NCBI GenBank assembly: GCA_019113745.1
Contig: DXGV01000054.1
Span: 1 to 54,213, forward strand
From: Candidatus Blautia intestinavium
Lineage (GTDB): Bacteria; Bacillota; Clostridia; Lachnospirales; Lachnospiraceae
Reading direction: 5' to 3'
DNA: 54,213 nucleotides
Under the pieces are notes generated by a model that did no database searches, had not been told where the DNA came from, and was given only the letters and a program-made list of their open reading frames with translations. Positions within the stretch are counted from its first letter, which is position 1. Each line of letters begins with the position of its first letter. A program made the translations under genes and the position numbers. This document shows, piece after piece, positions 31,881 to 40,769 of this stretch.

Positions 31881-33293
31881 ATGGCAGAATTAGAGAAAAA
31901 ACCTGTAAAAATTGTGGAAACTGTTCTGCGTGACGCGCATCAGTCTCTGATCGCTACAAGACTCAGCACAGAACAGATGCTTCCTATCGTTGATAAAATG
32001 GACAAGGTCGGTTATCATGCCGTAGAATGCTGGGGCGGCGCCACTTTCGACGCTTCCCTCCGTTTTCTGAAAGAGGATCCGTGGGAAAGACTCCGCAAAT
32101 TCCGTGACGGCTTTAAAAACACCAAACTTCAGATGCTTTTCCGTGGACAGAATATCCTCGGATACCGTCCTTATGCCGACGACGTGGTAGAATATTTTGT
32201 TCAGAAGTCTGTCGCAAACGGAATTGATATTATCCGTATTTTCGACTGTCTGAACGATATGCGCAACCTGAAGACAGCCGTAAAGGCGGCCAATAAGGAA
32301 AAAGCCCATGCGCAGGTAGCGCTTTCCTATACTCTGGGAGACGCTTATACCCTGGAATACTGGACAAACATCGCAAAAGAGATCGAAGAGATGGGCGCGG
32401 ATTCTATCTGCATCAAGGATATGGCCGGACTTCTTCTTCCTTATCAGGCGACAGAACTTGTAGGCGCTCTTAAAGATGCTGTCAAGATCCCCATCGATCT
32501 GCATACGCACTATACGTCCGGCGTGGCTTCCATGACTTACCTGAAAGCTGTCGAAGCCGGCGTGGACATTATCGACACCGCTATTTCTCCGTTCGCCCTG
32601 GGTACATCCCAGCCTGCAACAGAGGTTATGGTAGAAACATTTAAGGGAACTCCTTATGACACAGGATTTGACCAGAATCTTCTGGCAGAGATCGCGGACT
32701 ACTTCCGTCCGATCCGCGACGAGGCTCTTGACAGCGGCCTTCTGAATCCGAAGAACCTGGGCGTCAATATCAAGACTCTTCTGTACCAGGTACCAGGCGG
32801 AATGCTTTCCAACCTGACTTCCCAGTTAAAGGAACAGCATGCGGAAGATAAGTTCTATGAAGTTCTGGAAGAAGTTCCGAGAGTACGTAAAGATCTGGGC
32901 GAGCCGCCGCTTGTAACTCCTTCTTCCCAGATTGTTGGAACACAGGCCGTATTTAACGTTCTTATGGGCGAGAGATACAAGATGGTCACAAAAGAAACGA
33001 AGGATATCTTAAGCGGAAAATACGGCGCTACCGTAAAACCGTTTAATCCGGAAGTACAGAAAAAATGTATCGGCGATACCAAACCGATCACCTGCCGTCC
33101 GGCAGATCTTCTGGACAACGAGCTGGATAAGCTTGAAAAAGAAGTGGCTCCTTATAAAGAGCAGGACGAGGACGTTCTGTCCTACGCGCTGTTCCCGCAG
33201 GTTGCCATGGATTTCTTCAAATATCGTCAGGCCCAGGAAAAAAAGGTGGACGAGACAGCGGCAGACACTAAAAACGGAGCTTATCCGGTATAA
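31881..33293 (+). CDS. Oxaloacetate-type carboxyltransferase (5S/OadA-like)
   Basis: This 470-residue protein matches the carboxyltransferase alpha subunit of oxaloacetate decarboxylase and pyruvate carboxylase: TVLRDAHQSLIATRLST at the start, MLFRGQNILGYRPYADDVV, IRIFDCLNDMRN, and DLHTHYTSG, which contributes metal-binding histidines. The C-terminal conserved carboxylase region ends the protein; there is no biotinyl domain, so it must use the separate carrier. Alternative reading: the 5S part of a transcarboxylase, moving CO2 between oxaloacetate and the biotin also charged by the 12S-like subunit. GGAG precedes the start. Last gene of the cluster. Confidence 0.92.
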   Translation: MAELEKKPVKIVETVLRDAHQSLIATRLSTEQMLPIVDKMDKVGYHAVECWGGATFDASLRFLKEDPWERLRKFRDGFKNTKLQMLFRGQNILGYRPYADDVVEYFVQKSVANGIDIIRIFDCLNDMRNLKTAVKAANKEKAHAQVALSYTLGDAYTLEYWTNIAKEIEEMGADSICIKDMAGLLLPYQATELVGALKDAVKIPIDLHTHYTSGVASMTYLKAVEAGVDIIDTAISPFALGTSQPATEVMVETFKGTPYDTGFDQNLLAEIADYFRPIRDEALDSGLLNPKNLGVNIKTLLYQVPGGMLSNLTSQLKEQHAEDKFYEVLEEVPRVRKDLGEPPLVTPSSQIVGTQAVFNVLMGERYKMVTKETKDILSGKYGATVKPFNPEVQKKCIGDTKPITCRPADLLDNELDKLEKEVAPYKEQDEDVLSYALFPQVAMDFFKYRQAQEKKVDETAADTKNGAYPV

Positions 33294-33359
33294 ACAGGAA
33301 ATTCTTCCCCGCGCCGTAATTAAAACGGCAGACAGAGGATCTACAATGAAAAATAACAG

Positions 33360-33382
33360 GCCCGTCAGATTTTCTGGCGGGC
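33360..33382 (+). terminator. Hairpin after decarboxylase cluster
   Basis: A 10-bp stem (33360-33369 with 33373-33382) with a 3-nt loop and one G-T pair, then a T-containing stretch. It lies between the cluster and the FAD protein gene, but the T tract is interrupted, so it may terminate only partly. Confidence 0.55.
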
Positions 33383-33404
33383 TTGCTTTCCAGAAAGGGT
33401 ACAG

Positions 33405-34643
33405 ATGAACAGAGTTTTAATTGTGGGCGGCGGGGCGGCCGGTATGTTTGCCGCCGCCGCGGCAGCCATGAAGGGATGCGACGTTTTTCTTTTCGAGAAA
33501 AATGAAAAACTTGGAAAAAAGCTGTATATTACCGGGAAAGGAAGATGCAATGTGACAAATAACTGCGGCCCGGAGGAGCTTCTGGCCGGAGTAGTGCGCA
33601 ATCCCAAATTTCTTTACAGCGCTTTTTATACATTCGGAAGCAGAGAGATGATGGATTTTCTGGAACAGGCGGGCGTTCCCTTAAAAACAGAACGGGGAAA
33701 CCGTGTTTTTCCGGTTTCCGATCACTCATCAGACGTGATCCGGGCGCTGGAACGCCAGATGAAAAAATACGGCGTTCATATCCACCTTAACAGCAAGGTA
33801 GAAAAAGTAGTCTGCGAAGAGGAAAAAGTTTCCGGCATCTGTCTGGAAAACGGGACCTTTTATCCGGGCGACGCCGTACTTGTGGCCACCGGAGGACTTT
33901 CTTATCCTTCTACAGGCTCCACCGGAGACGGTTACATTTTTGCCAGAGAATACGGGCATAAGGTTACGGAGCTTTCTCCCTCTCTTGTTCCTCTTCATAC
34001 GGAAGAAGAGTATATCCCCAGACTGAAGGGACTCTCCTTAAAAAATGTACGTCTGACTATAAAAAAGGACAAAAAGGTTCTGTTTGAGGATTTTGGAGAA
34101 ATGATGTTCACACATTTCGGAGTGACAGGTCCTCTGATTCTTTCCGCAAGCGCCCGCATCGGTCAGACTCTGCAAAAAGAAGGAAAGCTGAAAGCATATC
34201 TCGACCTGAAACCCGCGCTGACAGAAGAACAGCTTGACGCCCGTATTTTAAGAGAATTTGAGGCTGGAAAAAACAAACAGTTTAAAAATGTCATCGGTGT
34301 CCTTTTCCCTTCTTCTCTGACTCCTGTTATGCTGGAACTGGGAGGGATCCCCGGAGAAAAGACCATTCATGAGATATCCAGGGAGGAACGTCTTCGTTTC
34401 GGCGCTCTCATAAAGGCTTTTCCTTTTACCGTTACCGGACTGGGGGAATTTAAGGAAGCCGTGATCACAAGAGGCGGCGTAGCAGTAAAAGAGATCAATC
34501 CCGCTACTATGGAATCGAAAAAAATCCAGGGGCTTTATTTTATCGGAGAAGTACTGGATCTGGACGCTGTAACCGGAGGCTATAACCTACAGATCGCCTG
34601 GTCTACGGCATATCTGGCGGCGATGGCTGTAAGTACAGTATAA
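33405..34643 (+). CDS. FAD-dependent oxidoreductase of the HI0933 family
   Basis: This 412-residue flavoprotein begins with a dinucleotide-binding motif VLIVGGGAAGMFAA (residues 4-17) followed by FEKNEKLGKKLYITGKGRCNVTN, the family hallmark. GGLSYPSTGSTGDGY near residue 166 and LDAVTGGYNLQIAWSTAYLA at the C-terminus complete the fold. No substrate is established for the family; one relative, BaiN, has been proposed as a reductase in bile-acid dehydroxylation, but that should not be transferred. It is first in the conserved order FAD protein-cmk-ispH-rpsA. Confidence 0.9.
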   Translation: MNRVLIVGGGAAGMFAAAAAAMKGCDVFLFEKNEKLGKKLYITGKGRCNVTNNCGPEELLAGVVRNPKFLYSAFYTFGSREMMDFLEQAGVPLKTERGNRVFPVSDHSSDVIRALERQMKKYGVHIHLNSKVEKVVCEEEKVSGICLENGTFYPGDAVLVATGGLSYPSTGSTGDGYIFAREYGHKVTELSPSLVPLHTEEEYIPRLKGLSLKNVRLTIKKDKKVLFEDFGEMMFTHFGVTGPLILSASARIGQTLQKEGKLKAYLDLKPALTEEQLDARILREFEAGKNKQFKNVIGVLFPSSLTPVMLELGGIPGEKTIHEISREERLRFGALIKAFPFTVTGLGEFKEAVITRGGVAVKEINPATMESKKIQGLYFIGEVLDLDAVTGGYNLQIAWSTAYLAAMAVSTV

Positions 34644-34661
34644 AACAGGAGGAAATTACAG

Positions 34662-35351
34662 ATGATCTATAATATCGCCATTGACGGGCCGGCAGGAGCA
34701 GGAAAAAGCACCATTGCCAGAAGAGTGGCCCGGGAACTTTCTTTTGTCTATGTGGATACGGGGGCAATGTACCGCGCCATGGCTCTCTATCTTCTCCGGC
34801 AGAAAGTAAACAGAGAAGATCCCGCTGAAATAGAAAGGGTCTGCCAGGGAGCGGAAATATCTATTGAATACAAAGACGGAGAGCAGATTGTTCTTCTGAA
34901 TGGAGAAAATGTAAACGCCTTTCTCAGAACAGAAGAGGTAGGCAATATGGCTTCTGTCAGTTCCGCCAATCCGGAGGTGAGGAAACGTCTGCTGGACCTT
35001 CAGCGGAAGCTGGCAAAAAGCATGAGCGTAGTCATGGACGGACGGGATATCGGAACAACGATCCTGCCGGAAGCAGATGTAAAGATCTTTCTTACCGCCA
35101 GCCCTTTAACAAGGGCCAGAAGGCGCTGCCTGGAGCTGGAGGAAAAAGGAGTCTTCTGTGATCTTGCTCAGATACAAAAGGATATCGAAGAGAGGGACAG
35201 ACGGGATATGAACCGGGAGATCTCTCCTCTGAAAAAAGCCGAAGACGCTGTGCTGGTGGATTCCTCCGATATGACTATTGACGAGGTGGTAAAAAATATT
35301 TTACAGATATACCGGGAAAAAGTGATAAACTCAAAAAAGAGGGCAGAATAA
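34662..35351 (+). CDS. cmk: Cytidylate kinase
   Basis: This 229-residue kinase phosphorylates CMP and dCMP with ATP. The P-loop GPAGAGKST is at 9-17. The NMP-binding region contains VDTGAMYRAMALYLL and DGRDIGTTILPEADVKIFLTAS, both typical of CMP kinase. AGGAGG precedes the start at good spacing. Its stop overlaps the ispH start codon (TAATG), so the two are coupled. Confidence 0.96.
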   Translation: MIYNIAIDGPAGAGKSTIARRVARELSFVYVDTGAMYRAMALYLLRQKVNREDPAEIERVCQGAEISIEYKDGEQIVLLNGENVNAFLRTEEVGNMASVSSANPEVRKRLLDLQRKLAKSMSVVMDGRDIGTTILPEADVKIFLTASPLTRARRRCLELEEKGVFCDLAQIQKDIEERDRRDMNREISPLKKAEDAVLVDSSDMTIDEVVKNILQIYREKVINSKKRAE

Positions 35352-36217
35352 TGAAGGTAAAGGTGGCGGAAACGGCCGGATTTTGTTTCGGCGTAAAGCG
35401 CGCGGTAGACAAAGTTTACCAGTTGATCGGGGAAGGCGTTTCCCCAATTTATACGCTTGGACCGATCATCCATAATGAAGAAGTGGTGTCGGATCTGGCG
35501 AAAAAAGGCGTCAGAGTAATCTCCGAAGCGGATCTGGACCATATTGAGGGAGGCACTGTTGTGATCCGCTCTCACGGCGTAGGCCGGGCAGTTTATGAGA
35601 AGCTGGAGGCAGCCGGGCTTTCCTATGTGGATGTGACCTGTCCTTTTGTTCTGAAGATCCACCGTATTGTGGAGAGAGAAAGCAGGGCGGGGAAACATAT
35701 CGTCATTTTCGGAGATCCCAGCCATCCGGAAGTCCGGGGAATCTGCGGATGGTGCGAAGGAAATCACACGGTGCTGAAAAGCAGCGAAGAGGCGGAGAAT
35801 TTTTCTCCGGAACCGGGAAAAGCACTCTGTATCGTCTCCCAGACGACATTTAATTACAACAAATTTAAAGAATTAGTTGAAATTCTCAGGAAAAAGAGGT
35901 ATGATAATAATGTTTTAAATATTAGCAATATTTTAAACACTATTTGTAATGCTACCGAAGAACGGCAGAAAGAAGCAAAAACCATAGCCGGAGAGGTAGA
36001 CACTATGCTGGTCATCGGAGGCAGGCATAGTTCCAATACTCAAAAGCTGTTTGAAATATGTAAAGAGGAATGTGGAAATACTTACTATATACAAACACCT
36101 GTAGACTTGGATTCTGAAATGTTCCATCGCAGTAGTTATGTAGGTATTACAGCAGGGGCGTCCACCCCAAAGAAAATTATTGAGGAGGTTCAAGAACATG
36201 TCAGAATTAAGTTTTGA
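35351..36217 (+). CDS. ispH: 4-hydroxy-3-methylbut-2-enyl diphosphate reductase
   Basis: This 288-residue Fe-S enzyme makes IPP and DMAPP in the last step of the MEP isoprenoid pathway. The three cluster cysteines are visible: Cys12 (AGFCFGV), Cys97 (VDVTCPFV) and Cys199 (NTICNATEERQ). Histidines His41 and His75 (RSHGVG) match the substrate pocket. The last third of the gene is markedly richer in A and T than the first. A promoter-like sequence (35877-35905) and the rpsA ribosome site lie inside it. It overlaps rpsA by 20 nt. Confidence 0.95.
   Translation: MKVKVAETAGFCFGVKRAVDKVYQLIGEGVSPIYTLGPIIHNEEVVSDLAKKGVRVISEADLDHIEGGTVVIRSHGVGRAVYEKLEAAGLSYVDVTCPFVLKIHRIVERESRAGKHIVIFGDPSHPEVRGICGWCEGNHTVLKSSEEAENFSPEPGKALCIVSQTTFNYNKFKELVEILRKKRYDNNVLNISNILNTICNATEERQKEAKTIAGEVDTMLVIGGRHSSNTQKLFEICKEECGNTYYIQTPVDLDSEMFHRSSYVGITAGASTPKKIIEEVQEHVRIKF
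35877..35905 (+). promoter_or_regulatory. Internal promoter for rpsA inside ispH
   Basis: TTGAAA, a 17-nt spacer and TATGAT lie within ispH, about 290 nt before the rpsA start. The surrounding sequence is unusually AT-rich for this window. Confidence 0.5.
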
Positions 36218-37307
36218 ACAGATGCTGGAAGATTCCGTAAAAACTATCAGAAATGGAGAGATCGTACAGGGTACTGTCATCGATGTAAAAGACGATGAGA
36301 TTATCCTGAATATCGGTTATAAAGCAGACGGTATTATTACCAAGAGCGAATATACCAACGACAGCTCCCTTGTACTGTCCGACGCAGTTCATGTAGGCGA
36401 TACAATGGAAGCAAAGGTTCTGAAAGTAAACGACGGCGAAGGACAGGTGATCCTGACTTACAAGAGACTTGCGGCAGAAAAAGGCAATAAGCGTCTGGAA
36501 GAGGCCTTTGAATCCCAGGAGGTTCTGAAAGCGCCGGTTACTCAGGTGCTCGACGGCGGACTTTGCGTAAATGTGGAAGAAGCAAGAGTGTTCATTCCTG
36601 CCAGCCTTGTATCTGATACTTACGAAAGAGATCTGTCCAAATATGCAGGTCAGGAAATTGAATTTGTAATCACAGAATTTAACCCGAGAAGACGCCGTAT
36701 CATCGGTAACCGCAAGCAGCTTCTTCTTGCGGAGAAGGCTCAGAAACAGAAAGAGCTTATGGAGAGAATCCATCCTGGAGACGTTGTGACAGGCGTTGTA
36801 AAGAATGTGACAGATTTCGGCGCTTTCATCGATCTGGGCGGAGCAGACGGACTGCTTCATATTTCCGAAATGTCCTGGGGCAGAGTGGAAAATCCGAAAA
36901 AAGTCTTTAACGTAGGCGATGAAGTAAAAGTCCTGATCAAAGAGATCAACGGCGATAAGATCGCTCTTTCCCTGAAATTCCCGGAGGAGAATCCGTGGCT
37001 GACAGCGGCAGAGAAATTTGCCGTAGGTAATGTGGTCGAAGGAAAGGTTGCTCGTATGACAGATTTCGGCGCTTTCGTTGAACTGGCGCCGGGAATCGAC
37101 GCTCTGCTTCATGTTTCTCAGATTTCCAGAGAACACGTAGCGAAACCTTCCGATGTTCTTTCCATCGGTCAGGTGATCCGTGCCAAAGTTGTTGATTTCA
37201 ACGGCGAAGATAAGAAGATCAGTCTGAGCATGAAAGCCCTGGAAAGCCCGGCGGCAGCTCCTGCTGAGAATGCTTCTGAAGAAGCAGAAGAAACTGCAGA
37301 AGAATAA
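36198..37307 (+). CDS. rpsA: 30S ribosomal protein S1 (four S1 domains)
   Basis: This 369-residue protein has four S1 RNA-binding repeats, roughly at 18-90, 105-170, 190-262 and 275-350. The last two contain the clear pattern VTDFGAFIDLGGADGLLHIS and MTDFGAFVELAPGIDALLHVS. Firmicute S1 proteins are shorter than the six-domain E. coli form, which fits here; whether it binds the ribosome stably is not known in this group. The tail is acidic. GAGGAGG is 9 nt before ATG 36198. The gene overlaps ispH by 20 nt, may also use the promoter inside it, and ends at a strong terminator. Confidence 0.93.
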   Translation: MSELSFEQMLEDSVKTIRNGEIVQGTVIDVKDDEIILNIGYKADGIITKSEYTNDSSLVLSDAVHVGDTMEAKVLKVNDGEGQVILTYKRLAAEKGNKRLEEAFESQEVLKAPVTQVLDGGLCVNVEEARVFIPASLVSDTYERDLSKYAGQEIEFVITEFNPRRRRIIGNRKQLLLAEKAQKQKELMERIHPGDVVTGVVKNVTDFGAFIDLGGADGLLHISEMSWGRVENPKKVFNVGDEVKVLIKEINGDKIALSLKFPEENPWLTAAEKFAVGNVVEGKVARMTDFGAFVELAPGIDALLHVSQISREHVAKPSDVLSIGQVIRAKVVDFNGEDKKISLSMKALESPAAAPAENASEEAEETAEE

Positions 37308-37344
37308 TCTCAGTTTTTCTGTCCAAAGTTTTCGTAAATTATTT

Positions 37345-37378
37345 GAGACACAGGAATCCGTTTCCTGTGTCTCTTTTT
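37345..37378. terminator. rpsA terminator
   Basis: A perfect 12-bp stem (37345-37356 with 37362-37373), a 5-nt loop and TTTTT. It stands between rpsA and the convergent RNase H-fold gene. Confidence 0.88.
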
Positions 37379-37386
37379 GTTTCGTT

Positions 37387-38415
37387 TCACTTCTTTGTTT
37401 CAAGCTGCGCAAGAAGGCAGGGCAGAGAATGCCGCAGATACTGAAGCTGTTTGTCTTTATTGTCCAGGAATTCTTTACTGCAGGGAAACCAGGTATAGCT
37501 AGTGGAGGCAGTGGCCGGAACACGAAGGCTTTTGTCCATATACTGACTGAGAACTTTCGGTACAGCCGTATCCTCCCCGGGAAGATAATCGTAATCCTTA
37601 AAGTTTTTGTAATACTGACGGAGCTTTCCGTTTTTTAAGCCGGTAAGAAATTTTGCCGTATTTCCGGAAGCGGTAAGATAGAACTCTTTGTTTCCGACGG
37701 AAACTGCTGCCGGAAGAAGAAAGGGAAGAGACAGCGTAAGCAAAAGCTGCCCGTCCTGAACAGAAACTTCTGAGGGCTCATAATTTCCCTCCAGAAGCGA
37801 TTTGTAGCCCAGCATGGAAAAAACCGCGCCAAGGCCGAGAAGATCCTCTCTGTTATGTCCCAGCACAATTTCCGCCGGTTTTGGATCTTTTGATTTTATA
37901 TACTTCCTATACAGGCGGACGCACATTCCTCCGTCGCAGAAATTCCGGCTTTCCATTCCGAGAAAAGCTTCCAGATCCGGCTGTTTCATACGGGAAAGCT
38001 TCAAAAGATTTTTACAGGGTTTCAGTTCTTGATAAAGATCAAGAGAAGAAAGTCCCTGAAAAGGAGACGCGTATCCCAAAGAGCGGTATTTTTCTTCCAG
38101 ATAAGGCTGATCAAATCGGTTTCCGTTATATTGTATCGTACAGGTTTTATCTTTTAAATAATCAAAAAATTCACAAAGTATCAAAGCCTCCTCTTTGGAA
38201 TCTTCCGCCATCCACTGCTGAAGATACCATTGGCTGTTTTCATACGTTACCGCGCCAATGAGATATAAAAAAGTGGAATATCGTGATAATCCGGTAGTTT
38301 CAATATCATAAAAAACCGGCCGGAAAACCTCGGATCCCACAGTGGTTTTCGACAAATTTTTAACAGTGTCAAAGTCCGGAAAGCCTTGTAAAATCGGCAT
38401 TTTTTTAACAATCAT
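37387..38415 (-). CDS. RNase H-fold (YprB-type) predicted exonuclease
   Basis: This 342-residue protein has the DEDD-type nuclease pattern: Asp37 and Glu39 (FYDIETTGLS), Asp102 in YNGNRFDQPYLE, and His187 to Asp191 (HNREDLLGL). The fold is that of the RNase H-like domain of B. subtilis YprB. A role in nucleic acid turnover is likely; the substrate is not known. The last third, from about residue 200, is of no recognised type. AGGTAA precedes the ATG at 38415. It is transcribed alone, convergent to rpsA, with no clear promoter upstream. Confidence 0.85.
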   Translation of the reverse strand: MIVKKMPILQGFPDFDTVKNLSKTTVGSEVFRPVFYDIETTGLSRYSTFLYLIGAVTYENSQWYLQQWMAEDSKEEALILCEFFDYLKDKTCTIQYNGNRFDQPYLEEKYRSLGYASPFQGLSSLDLYQELKPCKNLLKLSRMKQPDLEAFLGMESRNFCDGGMCVRLYRKYIKSKDPKPAEIVLGHNREDLLGLGAVFSMLGYKSLLEGNYEPSEVSVQDGQLLLTLSLPFLLPAAVSVGNKEFYLTASGNTAKFLTGLKNGKLRQYYKNFKDYDYLPGEDTAVPKVLSQYMDKSLRVPATASTSYTWFPCSKEFLDNKDKQLQYLRHSLPCLLAQLETKK

Positions 38416-38551
38416 AAGTTACCTCAATTCTTATTTGATTGTATTTAATTATACACAAAATTTTGCAAAATGGGTAGTGAATTTTTTCATAAAAAGAGTT
38501 ATAGTATTAAGAAAGAAAGTTATTTGCAGAGATGGAGGAAAGATATATTTC

Positions 38552-39412
38552 ATGTGGTCGATGACAATAAACGGTGTCGATGTCTATCATATTATAAGCT
38601 GGTTTTTTATATATAGTTTTCTTGGCTGGGCATGGGAAACCATGTATGTTTCACTGAAAGAAGGCGAATATGTCAACCGCGGCTTTATCAACGGACCGCT
38701 GTGTACAATCTACGGATTTGGAGCAGTAGCCGTTTACCTGATCCTTAAGCCTCTGGAACAGTACCTGATTCTACTGTTTCTCGGAGGAATTGTCGTGGCT
38801 ACGGCTCTGGAATATTTCACGGCGGTTCTCATGGAAATGCTTTTTCATACTTCGTGGTGGGATTACAGTGATAAAAAGTTTAACTTTCAGGGAAGGATCT
38901 GTCTCGGAGCTTCTATCGGATGGGGGATTTTTACAGTGATCCTGTTCCGCGTTCTTCATCCCGTGGTGGAAAGACTGGTAGATTTATATCCTGTCTATGT
39001 GGGCGAGATCTGTATCTGTATTATTTCAGTGGCCTATCTCTGCGATTTCTGCTATTCCGCGTCAGCCGCTTTCCACCTGAAAGACCGGATTCCACAGTGG
39101 GAACAGCAGATGGAAAAGAAGCAGGTGGAGCTTATGCTGAAATTTAACGACAGGCTGAATTCCCTGGATCTGCCCAGAGGGTTTTCTTTTGATAATATGA
39201 AAGACCGGATGGAAGATCTGGAATTTATCCGTTCCATGAACGAAAGACGGCAGGCTATTCTGGAGGACATTTCCACCGAACTGAAATCCTACAGAAAGAA
39301 TCTTACCGACAGGATAGGACATAATACCAGGCGTTTTTTCAGAGCATATCCCCATTTGAACCGTGGATATCGCCTGCGTCATAAAACAGATAAAAAACAT
39401 AAGCGTTCCTAA
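38552..39412 (+). CDS. Putative ABC transporter permease (CmpB family membrane protein)
   Basis: This 286-residue membrane protein has at least four transmembrane helices in the first 190 residues, with the family patterns FINGPLCTIYGFGA and SWWDYSDKKFNFQGRICLG. The C-terminal 90 residues are charged, helical and probably cytoplasmic. The family is labelled CmpB-type ABC permease, but no ATPase or binding protein is near, so transport is unproven. The start at 38552 has GGAGG 12 nt upstream; the open frame extends far upstream but into the antisense of the RNase H gene. It is followed by rnfC after 26 nt. Confidence 0.8.
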   Translation: MWSMTINGVDVYHIISWFFIYSFLGWAWETMYVSLKEGEYVNRGFINGPLCTIYGFGAVAVYLILKPLEQYLILLFLGGIVVATALEYFTAVLMEMLFHTSWWDYSDKKFNFQGRICLGASIGWGIFTVILFRVLHPVVERLVDLYPVYVGEICICIISVAYLCDFCYSASAAFHLKDRIPQWEQQMEKKQVELMLKFNDRLNSLDLPRGFSFDNMKDRMEDLEFIRSMNERRQAILEDISTELKSYRKNLTDRIGHNTRRFFRAYPHLNRGYRLRHKTDKKHKRS

Positions 39413-39438
39413 GGCTTATGATAAAGGAGGAAATACAT

Positions 39439-40755
39439 ATGGGAAAGCTTACCTTTAAGGGTGGAATCCATCCTTATGACGGCAAGGATCTGTCCAAAAA
39501 CAGTCCAATCGAGAAATATCTCCCCAGGGGCGAGATGGTGTATCCGCTGTCGCAGCATATCGGGGCCCCTTCGGTTCCCTGCGTGAAAAAAGGAGATCAC
39601 GTTCTTGCCGGACAGAAAATCGCGGAAGCAGGAGGATTTGTCTCCGTACCTCTTCACGCTTCTGTTTCCGGTACAGTAAAAGGGATTGAAAAGCGTCTGA
39701 CCGCCACTGGAACCATGTCAGATTCTATCATCATAGAAAACGACCAGCAGTATACAGAACAGGAATTTTACAGCGCCGAACTGTCCTCTCTGTCAAAAGA
39801 GGAAATATTGTCCCGTATCCGCGAGGGCGGAGTCGTAGGAATGGGCGGCGCCGGATTTCCCACTCATGTAAAGCTTGCCCCGAAGGATCCGGAAAAGATC
39901 GAATACATACTGGTAAACGGAGCGGAGTGCGAGCCGTATCTCACCAGCGATTACAGAAGGATGCTGGAAGAACCTGAAAAGGTGATCTCCGGTCTGGAAG
40001 TGATCCTCCGTCTTTTCGATAAAGCGAAGGGATACATCTGTATTGAAGACAATAAACCGGATTGTATCGAAAAAATGCGCGCTCTTGTAAAAGACCGTCC
40101 CAGGATAGAGGTAAAGGAGCTTTTGACAAAGTATCCCCAGGGGGGCGAGCGTACGCTGATCTACGCAGTAACAGGGCGGGAGATCAATTCTTCCATGCTT
40201 CCCGCAGATGTAGGCTGTATTGTGGACAATGTTGAGACAGTTACAGATATTTATCAGGCCGTTGTGGCCGGACGCCCGGTTATGAGCCGTATCGTTACTG
40301 TAACAGGAAACGCCGTGGCAAACCCTAAGAATTTTTCCGTGCTTACAGGAACCTGTATGCAGGAGCTTGTAGACGCTGCGGGAGGATTGAAGGATGATAC
40401 GGCGAAAGTCGTTTCCGGAGGTCCTATGATGGGATTCGCCATGTATGATCTGAACGTACCCTGCGTAAAAACCACCTCCGCCTTCCTTTGTCTGGAACGC
40501 GACCAGGTATCAGAGGCAAAGATGACGGCCTGCATCAACTGCGGCCGGTGCGTGCGCGTCTGTCCGGGACATGTGCTCCCCGCCCGTCTTGCCACTCTGG
40601 CTGAACGGGGGGATATGACCGGCTTTGAGAAAATGGACGGTATGGAATGCTGTGAATGTGGATGCTGCAGTTATGTCTGTCCCGCTAAAAGGCCGCTGAC
40701 CCAGAGTATAAAATCTATGCGGAAAATGGTTCTGGCCAGCCGCAGAAAGAAATAG
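39439..40755 (+). CDS. rnfC: Rnf complex subunit RnfC
   Basis: This 438-residue subunit is the NADH-side entry of the Rnf complex, which couples ferredoxin oxidation to NAD+ reduction with Na+ or H+ transport. The N-terminal part contains an NADH/FMN-binding motif (GGVVGMGGAGFPTHVKL) and a SLBB-type domain; two [4Fe-4S] motifs lie at the C-terminus (CINCGRCVRVCP and CCECGCCSYVCP). AAAGGAGG is 8 nt before ATG 39439; the frame extends 21 nt further. First gene of rnfCDGEAB. Confidence 0.96.
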   Translation: MGKLTFKGGIHPYDGKDLSKNSPIEKYLPRGEMVYPLSQHIGAPSVPCVKKGDHVLAGQKIAEAGGFVSVPLHASVSGTVKGIEKRLTATGTMSDSIIIENDQQYTEQEFYSAELSSLSKEEILSRIREGGVVGMGGAGFPTHVKLAPKDPEKIEYILVNGAECEPYLTSDYRRMLEEPEKVISGLEVILRLFDKAKGYICIEDNKPDCIEKMRALVKDRPRIEVKELLTKYPQGGERTLIYAVTGREINSSMLPADVGCIVDNVETVTDIYQAVVAGRPVMSRIVTVTGNAVANPKNFSVLTGTCMQELVDAAGGLKDDTAKVVSGGPMMGFAMYDLNVPCVKTTSAFLCLERDQVSEAKMTACINCGRCVRVCPGHVLPARLATLAERGDMTGFEKMDGMECCECGCCSYVCPAKRPLTQSIKSMRKMVLASRRKK

Positions 40756-40769
40756 AGGGGAGAGTAAAA

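Noticed and set aside
36207-37523. Long minus-strand open frame (438 codons) opposite rpsA
   Set aside because: It is antisense to a clear S1 protein and runs across its terminator; no domain or ribosome site is seen.
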